NCBI GenBank assembly: GCA_902702965.1
Contig: CACRXP010000012.1
Span: 585,750-649,749 of the forward strand
DNA length: 64,000 nucleotides
Direction: 5' to 3'
Source of the DNA: Spirometra erinaceieuropaei
Taxonomy: Eukaryota > Platyhelminthes > Cestoda > Diphyllobothriidea > Diphyllobothriidae
Translations under genes and position numbers: made by a program
The notes under the pieces: model-generated
What the model was told of the DNA's origin: nothing
Databases searched by the model: none
What the model saw: the letters and a program-made list of their open reading frames with translations, nothing else
In this document: in pieces, positions 1 to 11,070 of the stretch
How positions within the stretch are numbered: the stretch's first letter is position 1
Layout of the letters: each line of letters begins with the position of its first letter

Positions 1-125
1 AGTGGTTGGAGCGTTGGCTGTATTAAAGCCTTCCTCTTTCTGCGTGGGTTCGAATCCCATCGAGGCGCCGAGTTTTTCACAGTTGGGTCAATATGAATTA
101 TTCAGAATCTGTCAAAAACCTGAGA
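1..125 (+). repeat. tRNA-derived SINE, partial at window edge
   Basis: A tRNA-like head with an A box (GTGGTTGGAGCG) and a perfect T arm (GTGGGTTCGAATCCCAT), followed by the tail GAGTTTTTCACAGTTGGGTC that recurs at 22.4-23.0 and 57.4-57.8 kb. The left part is cut by the window edge. Confidence 0.65.
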
Positions 126-348
126 AACAACCTCTTTGTCGAGCGGTACACCTCGACGGATCTACAAACAGTGCGTCGCAGTCACCATCACAGGTATACC
201 AAATTGAGTGAAAGGAGAGAAAAGCAAGAGCTTGAGCGCTTGTGGCACTTAGAGGCGTATAAAATTAGGAACTTTTCTAAAATGCCTTGGGGAAAATGCC
301 TTACCGGGTGTGCATTACGATAAACGTCCTTGTTATCACAAGATTTAC

Positions 349-441
349 CTGTTTGTCCGCCTTCAGGACTTTTATTTGCCTCCTCAGTTCGTCAGCCTGC
401 CGGAGGAGGGCATTTGTCCTTCCCTTTTCGTAAGCAAGCAG
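349..441 (-). CDS. LEKR1-like exon 9 (last exon in window)
   Basis: A 93-bp exon, phase 0 at both ends, encoding LLAYEKGRTNALLRQADELR then RQIKVLKADKQ. It is a textbook coiled coil. The donor AAACAG/GTAAAT is near-consensus. The acceptor (CTGTTTTAAAAAG) is weaker. It joins exon 8 as VVGALEQV-LLAYEKGR, keeping heptad spacing. Further exons must lie left of the window. Confidence 0.6.
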
Positions 442-742
442 CTTTTTAAAACAGATGAAATGAAGTGATAGTGATTGAAAAGTCAAAAAGCAGTCAATAC
501 ATTAGCTGAACGAAGTTTGACTATGCCCAGCTCGCAAGGAGTAAGTTTCGTGAATTATAAAACACTTTAAATTGCGTCGTTAACGCTGAAATTGCCGGAA
601 TCCCTTGGTGGACCGTCGAACAAAAAAGGCGCTTTGATGGACGCCACGTTGTTGCTTAGCATTGAACTATTTCCCAATGTCGGTGCTCACCTGGGAAACC
701 TGAGATGAGTTGATAGGTCAAATTTGAGCATCTCATCACTTA

Positions 743-1705
743 CAGTAAGTGAACTAACTCATGAAATGTCAACAGAAATTCCGAAATGCGTTTTCGTGTC
801 GAAAAGATTAATTAAGTAGGCTTGTAAAACTAGTCAGCATGCAACATAATTCTATAATATTTCAGTCACCTCAGGAGGCCGGCTTTCGAATGAACTTCCT
901 TCCGGCTGCATGCAAAAACTACACTCTGTAAAAATGACTACTTAAGTAGCGTACATTTTCTCATGGATTTTCGATGCCCCTAAAAGCCCAATTATATTTC
1001 ATGGAAAACATGCATAAAAATATTCACTCTTCCGCTCATTTGGTAGAAAATTACGTCTTCTTCCAATCTTACACTCGAAGGAAGGGTATAATTCGGGTTT
1101 CAACGAGTTTTCCAATTCCCGAATAATTTTGAATCTGCTCTGCCGTTACACTTGGATTCAGGGTTTCCAAACTGCAATCCATGTATTTTCCGCGTATGGA
1201 AAACCACACATTTCTCTACGGTATTAAGAGAAGACCATACGGGGTTCACAAAGATTATCATTGGATTTGATCCATATTGGTAAATGCCACATTGATAAAT
1301 GCAGAGATATGGCGATTTATGAACGGCCATTTCACGGAATTTAAAAGTCCCACAATTGGAAACTTTTAAAACCGAATTATGTCCCTCCTTCGAGTATAAA
1401 ATTGAAAGAAGACGTAATTTTCTACCGAATAAGCCAAAGAATGAATATTTTTTATGCATGTTTTCCATGAAAGATAATTTAATTTTTGAGGGCATCGAAA
1501 ATAAATGAGAAAAAATACATGCTACTTAGGTAGTCATTTTTACAGAGTGTAGTTTTTGCATGCAGCCGGGAGTAATTTCATTCGAAAGCCGGCATTTTAA
1601 GGTAACTTAAATTTTGTAGAATATGTTGCAGGCGGACTCATTTTCGAAACGAAAACGCATTTCGGAATTTCAAGTGACACTTCATGAGTTAGCCCACCTA
1701 CTGTA
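743..1705. repeat. Foldback (long inverted repeat) element, copy 1
   Basis: About 963 bp, with arms of several hundred bp that are near reverse complements. It starts CAGTAAGTGAACTAACTCAT and ends ATGAGTTAGCCCACCTACTG. TA flanks it on both sides, suggesting a Tc1/mariner-type TA target duplication. There is no transposase frame, so it would be a non-autonomous element. It belongs to subfamily A, with TIRs of the GTGGGCTAACTCATG type. Confidence 0.8.
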
Positions 1706-2119
1706 GTTTGCATACTTTGTTTAAATAAGTCGTTTGGGTCCCTGACAAACAAACTTGAATGTCCGAACCCGTTGCCATGACTGTCTAGTGCAAGTCTTTT
1801 GTTTGGACCTCGTGGGGTCATTCTTTATGTTTCCCGGAAGCTTCGTCTCACGATCTACTTCCGTTGCTGAACATTCATCTTTAGCCTTCATTTGCCGACT
1901 TTTTTGATCATCGCGCTAATTCTTCATCTCACACTAAGACGGCTGATTTTCCAGCCCTCCGGCAATTCCTTGTTGCCGAGCCCATTCGGAGGAGAGAGTT
2001 ACTGGCGTAGAGTGGTTTCATGAAGTCGTGTATCTTCCCTAAAATAATGAACGAAGGTTTGGTTGCGTTTTTTGTATTAGAGTTCAGTTTTTCAAATTTG
2101 GGCTAAGACCCTTGGCTGA

Positions 2120-2215
2120 GGTCCCGTAGCTCAGATGGTTAGAGCGTCGGTCGTACAAAAGTTATGCCCTTGATGTCGCCGGTTCGGATCTCGCCGAAGT
2201 TTCCGAGTTTTTCAC
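2120..2215 (+). repeat. tRNA-like SINE head, diverged
   Basis: GTCCCGTAGCTCAGATGGTT forms a D-arm-like A box, followed by CCGGTTCGGATCTCGCC as the B box and the SINE-type tail CCGAGTTTTTCACAACTT. The anticodon arm is degenerate, so this is not a functional tRNA gene. Confidence 0.55.
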
Positions 2216-2689
2216 AACTTAGGGGATCAGTTGAGAGTTCAGTTCTCTCAGTCATTTTAGGGAAAGTCAGTTCCTACCAAAGTTGTATGTATGTGCGAGA
2301 AAGTCCATATGTCTGTTTAATAAGCCTCAATCCGAAAAACTTTTTAGTTGGCACCTGCTTAGCTGGGCCTGTGCTCATAACCGGTCGCCTTTCGGAGATT
2401 TATATTTGATATTGTGAGTATTTAAATATTCGGTTATGATTGCTTATATGATCCTCCGGTAGGACACAGGATAAGGGCCACCCCGTAACGCAGATAGTTT
2501 TGGGCTATATCCCAATGAAATTATCGTCAAGGTCAAGGTTAGAGTAGGCCTAGGGTTAAGCAGGGGTTGGGGTAAATGTTAGGGTCACGCTTAAGGCTAG
2601 AATTGGGGTTGTGACACGGTGTGAGGCTCCGCGATATGTACATAGTTGTTTCAATAAAGAAACACTTCCTGCGCGGACCTGGGATGGTG

Positions 2690-3100
2690 ATGGTGTAACT
2701 GCGTGTTAGTGAAAATGGCCGGTGCCTTCGCCTCTCTCTACCACCGACACCCTCCCTGAAACTCGTCGTAACGCCGCCTATTACTCTCTTGTCGGCACCT
2801 TCCACGGCCCTCCGCTGCAGTTGCCCACAGCGATAGATTCACCTCCGGTTGTTTAGCGGACATGTCACTGTCGCCACACTGCTGTAACTCAGTCCATCAT
2901 TATCGTATATTCCCTGTCTCTATCTCTTCCTACTATACCGAACGCCTCTTCTTCCCTTTCACATGGATGATTTTTGCGACGTGTTAACGACTCTATTCAG
3001 ATCGGTCTTAGTCAGAATCTATTTGCAGAACTCCGCCGACTCGGTGTGTGCTATTCTTGAAGTTCTCGGACGCTACAACGGGAATAGGTACTCCTCTTGG
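2690..3100 (+). repeat. Repeat family B, copy 1
   Basis: Shares an ordered series of blocks with 26806-27250, including TTCCACGGCCCTC, CTGCAGT, a TTGCCTAGC-like block and CTTGA-GTTCTCGGACGCTAC. The sequence is pyrimidine-rich with short open frames but no recognised protein. Confidence 0.5.
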
Positions 3101-3407
3101 AATGCACCACAAGGTCACCTGTGCTAGGGCGGGGGGTTCAGATTTGAGTCCTCCCGGGGGCCATATAAGATATCGATTCTTGGGAGGTCTGCACAGTAGC
3201 CTTATGCATACAGACTCATCGAAAAAATGAGGGTAAAGGAATGTAAGAGCGCGGGCTGTCTAAAAACACGGGAGTTGCTAAATCCTTTTAAAGGTAAAGG
3301 GATGAATGGGGTTAAAAGTGCCAAATCCGAAGCAGAGGCTATTTTGATGTTTTATCAGAAAAGAGACCGGCGCCATGAAACCTCCGGAAACCAGTGACAG
3401 AATAAAC

Positions 3408-3931
3408 GTAACTCGTGCACTACTTTTTGGTGATGATCGCGTATGAGGTTCCACCCAGTACTTACTTCTATGTCATTTGGAGAGGTTTAATTTAACACCC
3501 TGCTTTACGCTCGTTCTGGCTTAGGGCTAGGAGGGTTGTGGGTTAGGACTAGACTTAAGGGTCAGAAGTTAGGATTATGATTAGGATCGTGGTTTCGCTC
3601 TAAACATGGGCTCAGGCTTAGACGATAGACTAGCAACATTGTCAACTTCAACTACATACTCACTGGGGGTCATCAGGAGAGTCAGATTTAACGATATATG
3701 CTTTACACTTTATCCTTCCATGTGATTACTCATGACGGGCTGAAGTCAGTTGACCTGGAATTTTTAATAAATGTCCTCGGTTTTCGTCTTACACACCCGC
3801 TTACGGCTTCTTATTTCCAGTACTTGCAATTGCGCGCCCGCGTTTTTACGCTTCACCGGTGTATTTAAACGAGCTAATGACTTAGTCATAGATTGTACTA
3901 TCGGTCGGTTTGGTTCGCCCTACCCATGACG
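3408..3931. repeat. 524-bp tandem duplication, unit 1
   Basis: It starts GTAACTCGTGCACTACTTTT and ends at CCCTACCCATGAC plus one base. It contains a TTAGGG-like run near 3517-3560. It is nearly identical to the next unit, with only about a dozen substitutions seen, implying a recent duplication. Confidence 0.9.
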
Positions 3932-4454
3932 GTAACTCGTGCACTACTTTTTGGTGATGATCGCGTATGAGGTCCCACCCAGTACTTACTTCTATGTCAT
4001 TTGGAGAGGTTTAATTTAACACCCTGCTTTACGCTCGTTCTGGCTTAGGGTTAGGAGGGTTGTGGGTTAAGACTAGACTTAAGGGTCAGAAGTTAGGATT
4101 ATGATTAGGATCGTGGTTTCGCTCTAAACATGGGCTCAGGCTTAGACGATAGACTAGCAACATTGTCAACTTCAACTACATACTCACTGGGGGTCATCAG
4201 GAGAGTCAGATTTAACGATATATGCTTTACACTTTATCCTTCCATGTGATTACTCATGACGGGCTGAAGTCAGTTGACCTGGAATTTTTAATAAATGTCC
4301 TCGATTTTCGTCTTACACACCCGCTTACGGCTTCTTATTTCCAGTACTTGCAATTGCGCGCCCGCGTTTTTACGCTTCACTGGTGTGTTTAAACGAGCTA
4401 ATGACTTAGTCATGGATTGTACTATCGGTCAGTTTGGTTCGCCCTACCCATGAC
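3932..4454. repeat. 524-bp tandem duplication, unit 2
   Basis: The second copy of the preceding unit in direct orientation. Most differences are transitions. It ends where repeat A sequence begins. Confidence 0.9.
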
Positions 4455-4466
4455 AGTTTGACTATC

Positions 4467-4660
4467 GCATCCGACGATGTCACTGTGTGCTCCACGTGAA
4501 TTGGGTGTAGACTTGCGCGGCATCTGCCGCACCCTCTCTGTCCGCCCCACCTGAACCTGCTTTCAAGACAAAGTCAAGAAGGCCGGGGCCGGGGGAGGGC
4601 ACAGGTGGACAGCGCGGCAGAGCCTGCACCTTGGCGTCCCCCTTCACACCCCCGGTACAT
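4467..4660 (+). repeat. GC-rich repeat family A
   Basis: Characterised by CGACGATG-CACTGTGTGCTCC, then GTAGACTTGCGCGGCATCTG, then TCAAGACAAAGTCAAGAAG and a G-rich block. The same order of blocks is seen at 14.6, 27.9, 31.9, 38.4 (inverted), 41.9 (inverted) and 61.5 kb. Confidence 0.6.
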
Positions 4661-4786
4661 AAAACATTTGGTCGTAAAGCCCTATTACCACACACGTACT
4701 ACAAAAGTCCTTGTCTCACGTTTTTTTCAGTGGGGCCGAAATATCTGGACTGTCACCAGTTTTCTTCGCCAAGCGTTCTCAATATA

Positions 4787-5748
4787 CACTGCGTGACCGA
4801 TCTCATGAAATGTTGGCCGAAATTCTGAAATGCGTTTTCGATTAGGAGGGATTATTTAGGCTGGGATTGCAATACTGATTATTATGCGGCAAAAGCCTAT
4901 AGTATTTCGGACTTACCAGGATGTCTGCTTTTGAGTGCACTCCTTTTCGTCCTCCTGCAGAAACCACACACGGTAAAAATCGACTACTTGAGTAGCATGC
5001 ATTTTTCACACTGATTTTTGATGGCCATATAAATTTAAATATATTTTATAGAAAATATGCATAAAAATATGCTTTCGCTTACTCCTTTGGTAGGAAATCA
5101 CATTTTATACTCGAAGAAAATGTATATTTAGGTTTTGAAAAAGTTTCCCAAGTTCCGAATAATTTTGACCCAGATGAGAGGATTCATTAGCGTTTAGCGA
5201 ATTCAGTCTACAAAATGTATACTTTCCGCGTGAGGAAAATCATATATTCCTCTATGTCTTTAAAAATATACTATATAGAGTTCATAAAATTTTGCAATGG
5301 ATGCGGACTATGTTGTACATTACATAGGGGGCATTGATAAGCAGATATTTACGATGTCGTAGGAAAGGACATAATTAAAAATCTTTTCAAGACTGAAAGA
5401 TAACTTTTCTTAGGGTATAAAATGCAAAGAAAATGTGATTTCCTACCACACGAGTAAAACAAAGCGTATGCTTATGCATGTTTTCTATAAAATATATTTG
5501 AAGTTATAAGACCGTCGAAAACCAGATTTAAACAACGCATACTACTTAAGTAGTCAGTTTTTACCGAAAATGGTTTCTGTAAGAAAACAATAAGAAGCGC
5601 ATTCAAAAGCCAACATCCTGGCAAGTCCGAAATACTATAGGATTATGCCACATAACAATCAGCATTACAATCCCACCTTCGTAATCCTTCCAAATTGAAA
5701 ACGCATTTGAGAATTTTGGCCAACATTTCATGAGATCGGTCACTTAAT
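4787..5748. repeat. Foldback element, subfamily B
   Basis: About 960 bp of near-palindromic sequence starting CACTGCGTGACCGATCTCAT after TA and ending ATGAGATCGGTCACTT. The inner arm blocks (AAAACATGCATAAAAATATGC type) are shared with subfamily A, but the outermost 15 bp differ. There is no coding capacity. Confidence 0.75.
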
Positions 5749-6194
5749 TTAGCTGTCTGGGAAAGTCGCCCGGCATACCTCACTGTGTGAGCTGATCCCA
5801 GAGCTCTCTTTTTACTTACCGGTATTGCTGCCACAAGTAAATATTGCGCCCAACTGGAGAGCATATCTAATGAGTTCGGTTTTTAAGTAGTATAGCCCAC
5901 CCCGAGGTAGCCACTCGGACAGCTCAACTTCGCGAACAGCAAAATAAAAGTTGTTCCCAACGTAGCCAAGTTATTGCAGGGGAAAAACGATTTCAGTTTA
6001 ATGCAGAATAAACACTCCGCGGTTAGGCGAACCGAAGACCCCCATGGCTTCGTTTAAAAACCGTCAAAATTACAGAATTGCTGTTTCAAGTGAGGAATGA
6101 GAAATACCTCTTCATAGATCTTCTCACAGCCGTTGCTGCCGCGACATTTGTTGATCTACAGGGCAGCAAGGGTAAGAAAGACGAAAGAAACTAC

Positions 6195-6279
6195 CACTTG
6201 CTCCAGCGCTCCCACAACACGCTGAGACTCCGATATGACCTCCTGTCGAATCTGTGCATGTTGGAGAGAGAAGAAAGAG
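6195..6279 (-). CDS. LEKR1-like exon 8
   Basis: An 85-bp exon entered in phase 2 through a CTCTTTAG acceptor and left in phase 0 at GTAGTT. It encodes SFFSLQHAQIRQEVISESQR then VVGALEQV. The second half is helical and amphipathic. An alternative acceptor (ACATGCACAG) would remove the first nine codons but does not fit the phase of exon 7. A plus-strand open frame at 6078-6353 overlaps it and is taken as a shadow. Confidence 0.45.
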
Positions 6280-6322
6280 CTAAAGAGATGCCTCCACACC
6301 CGGCCAGACAAGCACAACCTAC

Positions 6323-6392
6323 CACAACTGACGCATCTCTTGAATCAATGTGAGGGTGTTCTTTAAGCCTGCAATTACATGATCCCGGTCAT
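6323..6392 (-). CDS. LEKR1-like exon 7
   Basis: A 70-bp exon after a strong TTGTTTTTAG acceptor, ending at a GTAGGT donor. It encodes DRDHVIAGLKNTLTLIQEMR then QL. It enters in phase 1 and leaves in phase 2. The 79-bp upstream and 43-bp downstream introns make it part of a compact exon cluster from 6195 to 6702. Confidence 0.5.
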
Positions 6393-6471
6393 CTAAAAAC
6401 AAGACACGCCTGATAAGAATCGGAGTGATTGTGCGGGATCAGTAGCAATATCTAGTCTCAACTCTCCTGAC

Positions 6472-6596
6472 CCCTTAGGTTGGCAACTTCCAGACGCAGT
6501 TCGTTCAGTACGATCGAGTCATCGGTCCATTGCTTTTCACTTTCAACCTTCGCCTCTGCCAGCTGCGATCTGAGCGACTCTATCTCAGCCAGGTGA
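6472..6596 (-). CDS. LEKR1-like exon 6
   Basis: A 125-bp exon encoding SHLAEIESLRSQLAEAKVES, then EKQWTDDSIVLNELRLEV and ANLR, again a coiled coil. Two phase-1 donors are possible (GTCAGG at 6471, used here, or GTTGAG at 6462). Both join exon 7 in frame. Unspliced, the frame ends at a TGA at 6458-6460, so an alternative reading is that the protein terminates here. Confidence 0.6.
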
Positions 6597-6626
6597 CTGC
6601 AAATTGGAGGGGAAGTGTGAACATAC
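6597..6626 (-). other. 30-bp intron
   Basis: It runs from GTATGT to ATTTGCAG and is only 30 bp. Splicing gives REMSHLAEIESLRSQ across the junction. Because 30 is a multiple of three, retention keeps the frame open but adds ten residues rich in Val, His, Thr, Ser and Pro that break the heptad pattern. Confidence 0.62.
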
Positions 6627-6702
6627 CTCATTTCCCGGTCTGAGAGCTCCGAGTTTGCCCGATGTAACTCGGCAATCTTATCCTTCAGTTCAGCTTCGTG
6701 CT
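6627..6702 (-). CDS. LEKR1-like exon 5
   Basis: A short exon encoding EHEAELKDKIAELHRANSEL followed by SDREM, a clear coiled coil. The better acceptor (TTTCAG) ends at 6705, which would add two bases at 6703-6704 and require a phase-2 upstream exon. The following AG gives the phase-1 join used here. The donor GTATGT at 6626 is good. Confidence 0.6.
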
Positions 6703-6854
6703 CTCTGAAATTGCAGAAAGGGAAAGTCGACTCTGAAAAGGCCGGTTGACAAGTCAGGAAGAAAGTCCGAAAAGCAGCTTTATGGGAGTATATAAAAAGT
6801 CCAGGTGATTGTTCATAGAGAATACCTACTTATTTGATTTAGGTAAGCATGTTA

Positions 6855-6915
6855 TATTAGGGCTACGGTTGCCACTATGTTTACGAAAATTAGTTAGGGT
6901 TGGGTTAGGTTTAAG
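6855..6915 (+). repeat. TTAGGG-like tract
   Basis: A short degenerate run containing TTAGGGCTACGG and TTAGTTAGGGTTGGGTTAGG, in intron 4. It resembles the telomere-type tracts in the 42-52 kb region. Confidence 0.55.
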
Positions 6916-9321
6916 TCTGCCTGCCGCAAATGACGTTGCATAGCCGGCCTTCTTCGACCAGTTACCTTAGATTGCCCACTTTCTGTCTGTTTGCACACGA
7001 CATAATTCACATATTTCAAAGCGCGCAGTCTGTTCCGCTCTCTCGTTGGAGTAATAAAACAAACATGGGACGGAAATACGAGTTTTATCGATGCCTCCCA
7101 CAGATTTCCTTAATTACCGCGTCCATTTGCCCTACTGACAAAACTAACATTAACATCGTTCCAGAGTCCCTGTGCTCCATTTCCTCAGTGGTGTTACGTA
7201 TTCAGTACTCGCCAAAGTCTTTAACGATAAAGTTAAAAGGGGAAAGCAAGTAGAAGAATATTTAAAAATACGAATGAAAAATATTCGAATGCAAACTCAA
7301 TCTACCCGTTATGACGGATTGTATCTAGTAGCCTTTCTTCCAGTTCTTGTGCTCTTGAGTTTACGCTGTGAACTTCTGACGAAAATTCTGAAATAAGTTG
7401 AAAAGGAGTACGGTGACTTCATTATTTTGTTTGAATTTAATATTGCGCGGGATGATGATTGAGCTCCCGGTTTACCTGGGGTGCCGAGCTCCCTTGGTCG
7501 TGTGTGGAATTGATAAGTGGACTACCAGAGGAGATATCAGAGCAAGTGCGCATAAATCTCAACTTACCGGAGAAAAAAGCCGCAGTTTGGGAGTATGTCT
7601 GCAGCCGGCATCAGTCGACGAAAACACCCGATAAGCTGAACTGGCTGTTGTCATAAAAACCTTTACGCCCCCATCGAAGCAACGCCTTGAAACTTATGCC
7701 GTGACATGCAGGGTGCATCTACCTATTCATAGACTTCGCGGGTGCTAACACCAATTACCGTCGTTTCCAAGCCAGAAGTCAAGGAGTCGGAGCACAGAGA
7801 CATAAGTTATATTATGACAAGCCTACTAAAATCATTGGAGTAGGCGTTATTACGTTGACTTTACACATCACCGTTCGGTCGTTTGTCGATCTTGAATTTC
7901 CACTTAGTTGACGGGGTCCTCTACTTCTGGTTGCGCCAAGCCAGCAGTCGAGGAGCCGGAGCACAGAAGATGCGAGCCTTTATTGGCCTCAGTTTAGTCA
8001 GTATGATGGATGATGTGGTAAGCATATACCCTCGTCAAAGTCATTGTGATTTGTCCTCCAAGACAGCTGATGTGAGTAGGACGCGTTAGCGGATAACCCA
8101 CAACATGAGGGCAGATTTTGCGGGATGAGAGTTTGGAGGAAATGTCCTCAGAGGCGTGGTTTTGCACCGTTGGTCTCCGAAAGACTTTCCATACCAAAAT
8201 GTGTTAGCGGCAAAAAAGGCGACGACTGGAACAACTACTTCTGACAATCGTACCCCAAAATCTCACCCAAAGCCGTCTGAATTTTGCGAATGAAGTTGTT
8301 TCGGCTATCTCTCAAGTACTGCTTACCGGCACCATCAAACCAAAAAAAAAACAATGCGACGAAACAGTTTTAACCGCCATATACTTGCGTACTAGAACAG
8401 ATCTTAATTATCTATAGGATTCGAGTTAACCCCAGGGGTAGATACTGCCCTTCCAAAAGGTTGACGCTCGTGCCGGTATACAGTGGATGGGCTAACTCAT
8501 GAGATATCGGCCGAAATTTCAAAATGCGTTCTCGTTTCGAAAAGATAAATTAAGTAGTATTGTAAAACTTACCATGATGCAGCATAAATCTATAATGATC
8601 CAGTTACCTCAGGGTGTCGGCTTTCGAAAGAACTTATTTTCGGCTGCATGCAAGATCTATACTCTGCAAAAAATGACTGCTTTTGTAGCATGCATTTTTA
8701 TAATTGATTTTCGATGCTCCTAAAAGTCGAATTATATTTCATGGAAAACAAGCATAAAAGTATTCATTATTTTGTTCATTTAGTAGAGAGTTACGTTTTC
8801 CAATTTTATACCCGAAGAAAAGGTATAATTCGGTTTCAAAAAAGTTTCTAATTGTGAGATTTTTTAAGAACATGAAATGACCGTTCTTAAAACGTCATGT
8901 ATCCGCAATTACGAATGTGGCTAGTAAAGTTAACAATATTACTCAAATCCACTGCTTAATTTTATGAACCCTTTATGGTCTCCTTTTAGTACCGTAGAGA
9001 AATGTATGGTTTTCCGTGCATGGAAAACCATGTTAGGACCGTGAAATATCTGCCCATAAAACATCGTATCTTTCCATTTACTAATGTTTATTGTTAAGTG
9101 CACAATATGGTCCAAACCCATTGCCAAAGTTTATGAACCCTATAAAGCCTTCTTCTAATACCGTATAGAAATATATGATTTTCCGTATTTGAAGAAGAAG
9201 AAGAATCGAGCACCGGAACAATTCGTTTATTATCCTGAGCTTTCAGACTCGTACAGGAGTCCATCGTCAGAGGTAGTGGCAGAAACAGGACAAGCGGCAG
9301 TTATAAGGCACGTAGACCCAA

Positions 9322-9527
9322 TCATCGACCGACGTCGCACGACTGGAGGTGACTACGAAGGGCTCTGTACGCCGGCGCCAGATCGATAAATCGATTGACC
9401 GAGTTCTCATCCGAGGCCCAGGCTTCAATCAATTCTCGGCCTGTTTTGTTTCCGGCGTGGGCAACTATTTTGGTGGCTGCGAAGTCAAACTCGTGACCCA
9501 TTTCGTAGGTGTGGGCGGCCACTCGTG
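9322..9527 (-). pseudogene. Penelope-like GIY-YIG C-terminus (inverted left arm)
   Basis: The minus frame encodes VAAHTYEMGHEFDFAATKIV, then GRELIEAWASDENSVNRFID and the same CDVGR end as the right arm. It differs from the right arm by very few changes (for example KI for KL). It lacks the catalytic YTGQTGR segment. Confidence 0.72.
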
Positions 9528-9535
9528 TCAAAATT

Positions 9536-9831
9536 GTCCTTGTAATTACACAGGACAGACTGGACGCATGCTCGGATCGCGCATACATGAACATAAGCTG
9601 GCTGTGAGGCGAGGCGACGCATTGTCACAAGTGGCCGCCCACACCTACGAAATGGGTCACGAGTTTGACTTCGCAGCCACCAAATTAGTTGCCCACGCCG
9701 GAAACAAAACAGGCCGAGAATTGATTGAAGCCTGGGCCTCGGATGAGAACTCGGTCAATCGATTTATCGATCTGGCGCCGGCGTACAGAGCCCTTCGTAG
9801 TCACCTCCAGTCGTGCGACGTCGGTCGATGA
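9536..9831 (+). pseudogene. Penelope-like GIY-YIG endonuclease C-terminus (right arm)
   Basis: The frame encodes CPCNYTGQTGRMLGSRIHEH, LAVRRGDALSQVAAHTYEMG, then REL.EAW, NSVNRFIDL and a terminal SHLQSCDVGR. The Y-x-G-Q-T-G-R, R-x-x-E-H and E-A-W elements are typical of the GIY-YIG endonuclease half of Penelope-like proteins. The reverse transcriptase and the beginning of the nuclease domain are missing. The arm itself has no internal stop, so it is a young truncation. Confidence 0.75.
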
Positions 9832-11070
9832 TTGGGTCTACGTGCCTTATAACTGCCGCTTGTCCTGTTTCTGCCACTACCTCTGACGATGGACTCCTGT
9901 ACGAGTCTGAAAGCTCAGGATAATAAACGAATTGTTCCGGTGCTCGATTCTTCTTCTTCTTCAAATATGTATACACCTGGAACTCGAAATTTCGCCTTCA
10001 TTCGTGATTTTCCGTATACAGAAAATACACAGCTTGTAGTTTTGAAACCCCGAATGCAAATGTGACAACAGATCGGGTTCAAAATTCGAATTCGAATTAT
10101 ACCCTTTTTTGAAGTATTAAATCGGAAAAAGACGTAATTTTCTACCGAATAGGTGAAAGAATGGATATGCTTATACATGTTTTCTATGAAAAATAATTGC
10201 ATTTTCAAGGACATCAACAATCCACGTGAAAATAGCACGCTACTTAAGTTGTCATTTTTTGCAGAGTATAGTTCTTACATGCAGTCGAAAATAAGTTCGT
10301 TCGAAAGCCGGCATCCTGAGATAGCTGGATCATTATAGAATTATGCTGAGTGGTGATTACTTTTATAACCATACTTAATTAATCTTTTCGAAACGAGAAC
10401 GCATTTCGAAATTTCGGCCGACATTTCATGAGTTAGCACACATACTGTAAGTTGCCACTTTGTGTTGTGTATGTCTGTGCCTCGTTGGCCAGTTGAGGTT
10501 ATTAGGAAGTGCCAATACAAACAAAATTATAGTTCCGGAAAACATTTAGGAGGATGGAGGCGCAATTAGCCTGACGATTCGAATTCACACTCCAATCCAA
10601 TCGATGACTGGGCTGAGGATAATCGGGTAAACGCAACACCAAGTACAACAATTTGCGATGAATACAATAATCCCCAATTCTGACAGGTATGCAGTGGCAT
10701 AAAAACTGCATCCTATATGTGCTGCAAAACGTCACACATGAATTACCCATATTTGATGCTATTTCTGGTGATGGATGCCAGCGTGAATCCGAAGCGTACG
10801 GCCAGCGATCGCCCTTTCTAATTTAAATATTCGTCATGCATTTCACGATATTCACAATATTTTTATTCTAGCTACCGTTTGATCTTTTCATTTTACCACG
10901 GAGAAGGCCGAGTTTCTATCAATCCCGCCTACTTCCTACCGATGTGGAATTGGAGTCCGTCGAACGTTTTAAGATCGAAAGTTTGGAGCTGAAAACATAC
11001 AGCCTTATTGATTGCAAAACCGCAATTGAGGGATAAGGTAAAATAAATAAGGCGAAATACTTGTCAATAC

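Larger units (their letters stand above)
442..6194 (-). other. Intron 8, about 5.8 kb, repeat-filled
   Basis: No coding exon is recognised between exons 8 and 9. The intron contains two foldback elements (743-1705 and 4787-5748), a tRNA-like SINE head at 2120-2215, repeat B at 2690-3100, the 524-bp tandem duplication of 3408-4454 and a repeat A copy at 4467-4660. Confidence 0.5.
9189..10004 (+). mobile_element. Penelope-like element fragment, inverted double structure
   Basis: The right arm (about 9531-10004, plus strand) is a 5'-truncated 3' end. The left arm (9189-9527) is the reverse complement of about 9618-9963. The 13 bases TGATTTTCCGTAT occur at 9176-9188 and 10005-10017, exactly flanking the block, and are read as a target-site duplication. 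The pair therefore inserted as one unit into the foldback element. Penelope-like elements are known for inverted and 5'-truncated copies. Confidence 0.75.
8481..10447. repeat. Foldback element copy 3, with nested insertion
   Basis: Subfamily A termini (CAGTGGATGGGCTAACTCAT and CATACTG) with TA on both sides. Inside, a Penelope-like fragment of about 0.8 kb occupies 9189-10004. Near 8905-9188 part of the element is repeated in tandem (the TTTATGAACCC block occurs twice), which accounts for its greater length. Confidence 0.75.
6705..11070 (-). other. Intron 4, about 4.4 kb, repeat-filled
   Basis: This intron contains a TTAGGG-like tract near 6.86-6.91 kb, a near-duplicate 30-bp motif at 7768 and 7937, and the foldback element of 8481-10447 with its Penelope-like insertion. 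No coiled-coil exon was found inside. However, the exon 4 to exon 5 phase only fits if a second AG, two bases past the better acceptor, is used, so a small missed exon is possible. Confidence 0.45.

Noticed and set aside
6078..6353. Plus-strand open frame of 91 codons
   Set aside because: It lies opposite exons 7-8 of the minus-strand gene, which have matching splice sites and a continuing coiled-coil frame.
6458..6460. TGA as the true end of the coiled-coil gene
   Set aside because: Considered possible, but exons 7, 8 and 9 continue the frame with compatible phases and good splice sites, so continuation is preferred.
10860..11036. Possible plus-strand exon with an LESVERFKIESLELKTYSL frame
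   Set aside because: It lacks a convincing donor and a partner exon, and it lies inside the minus-strand gene's intron.
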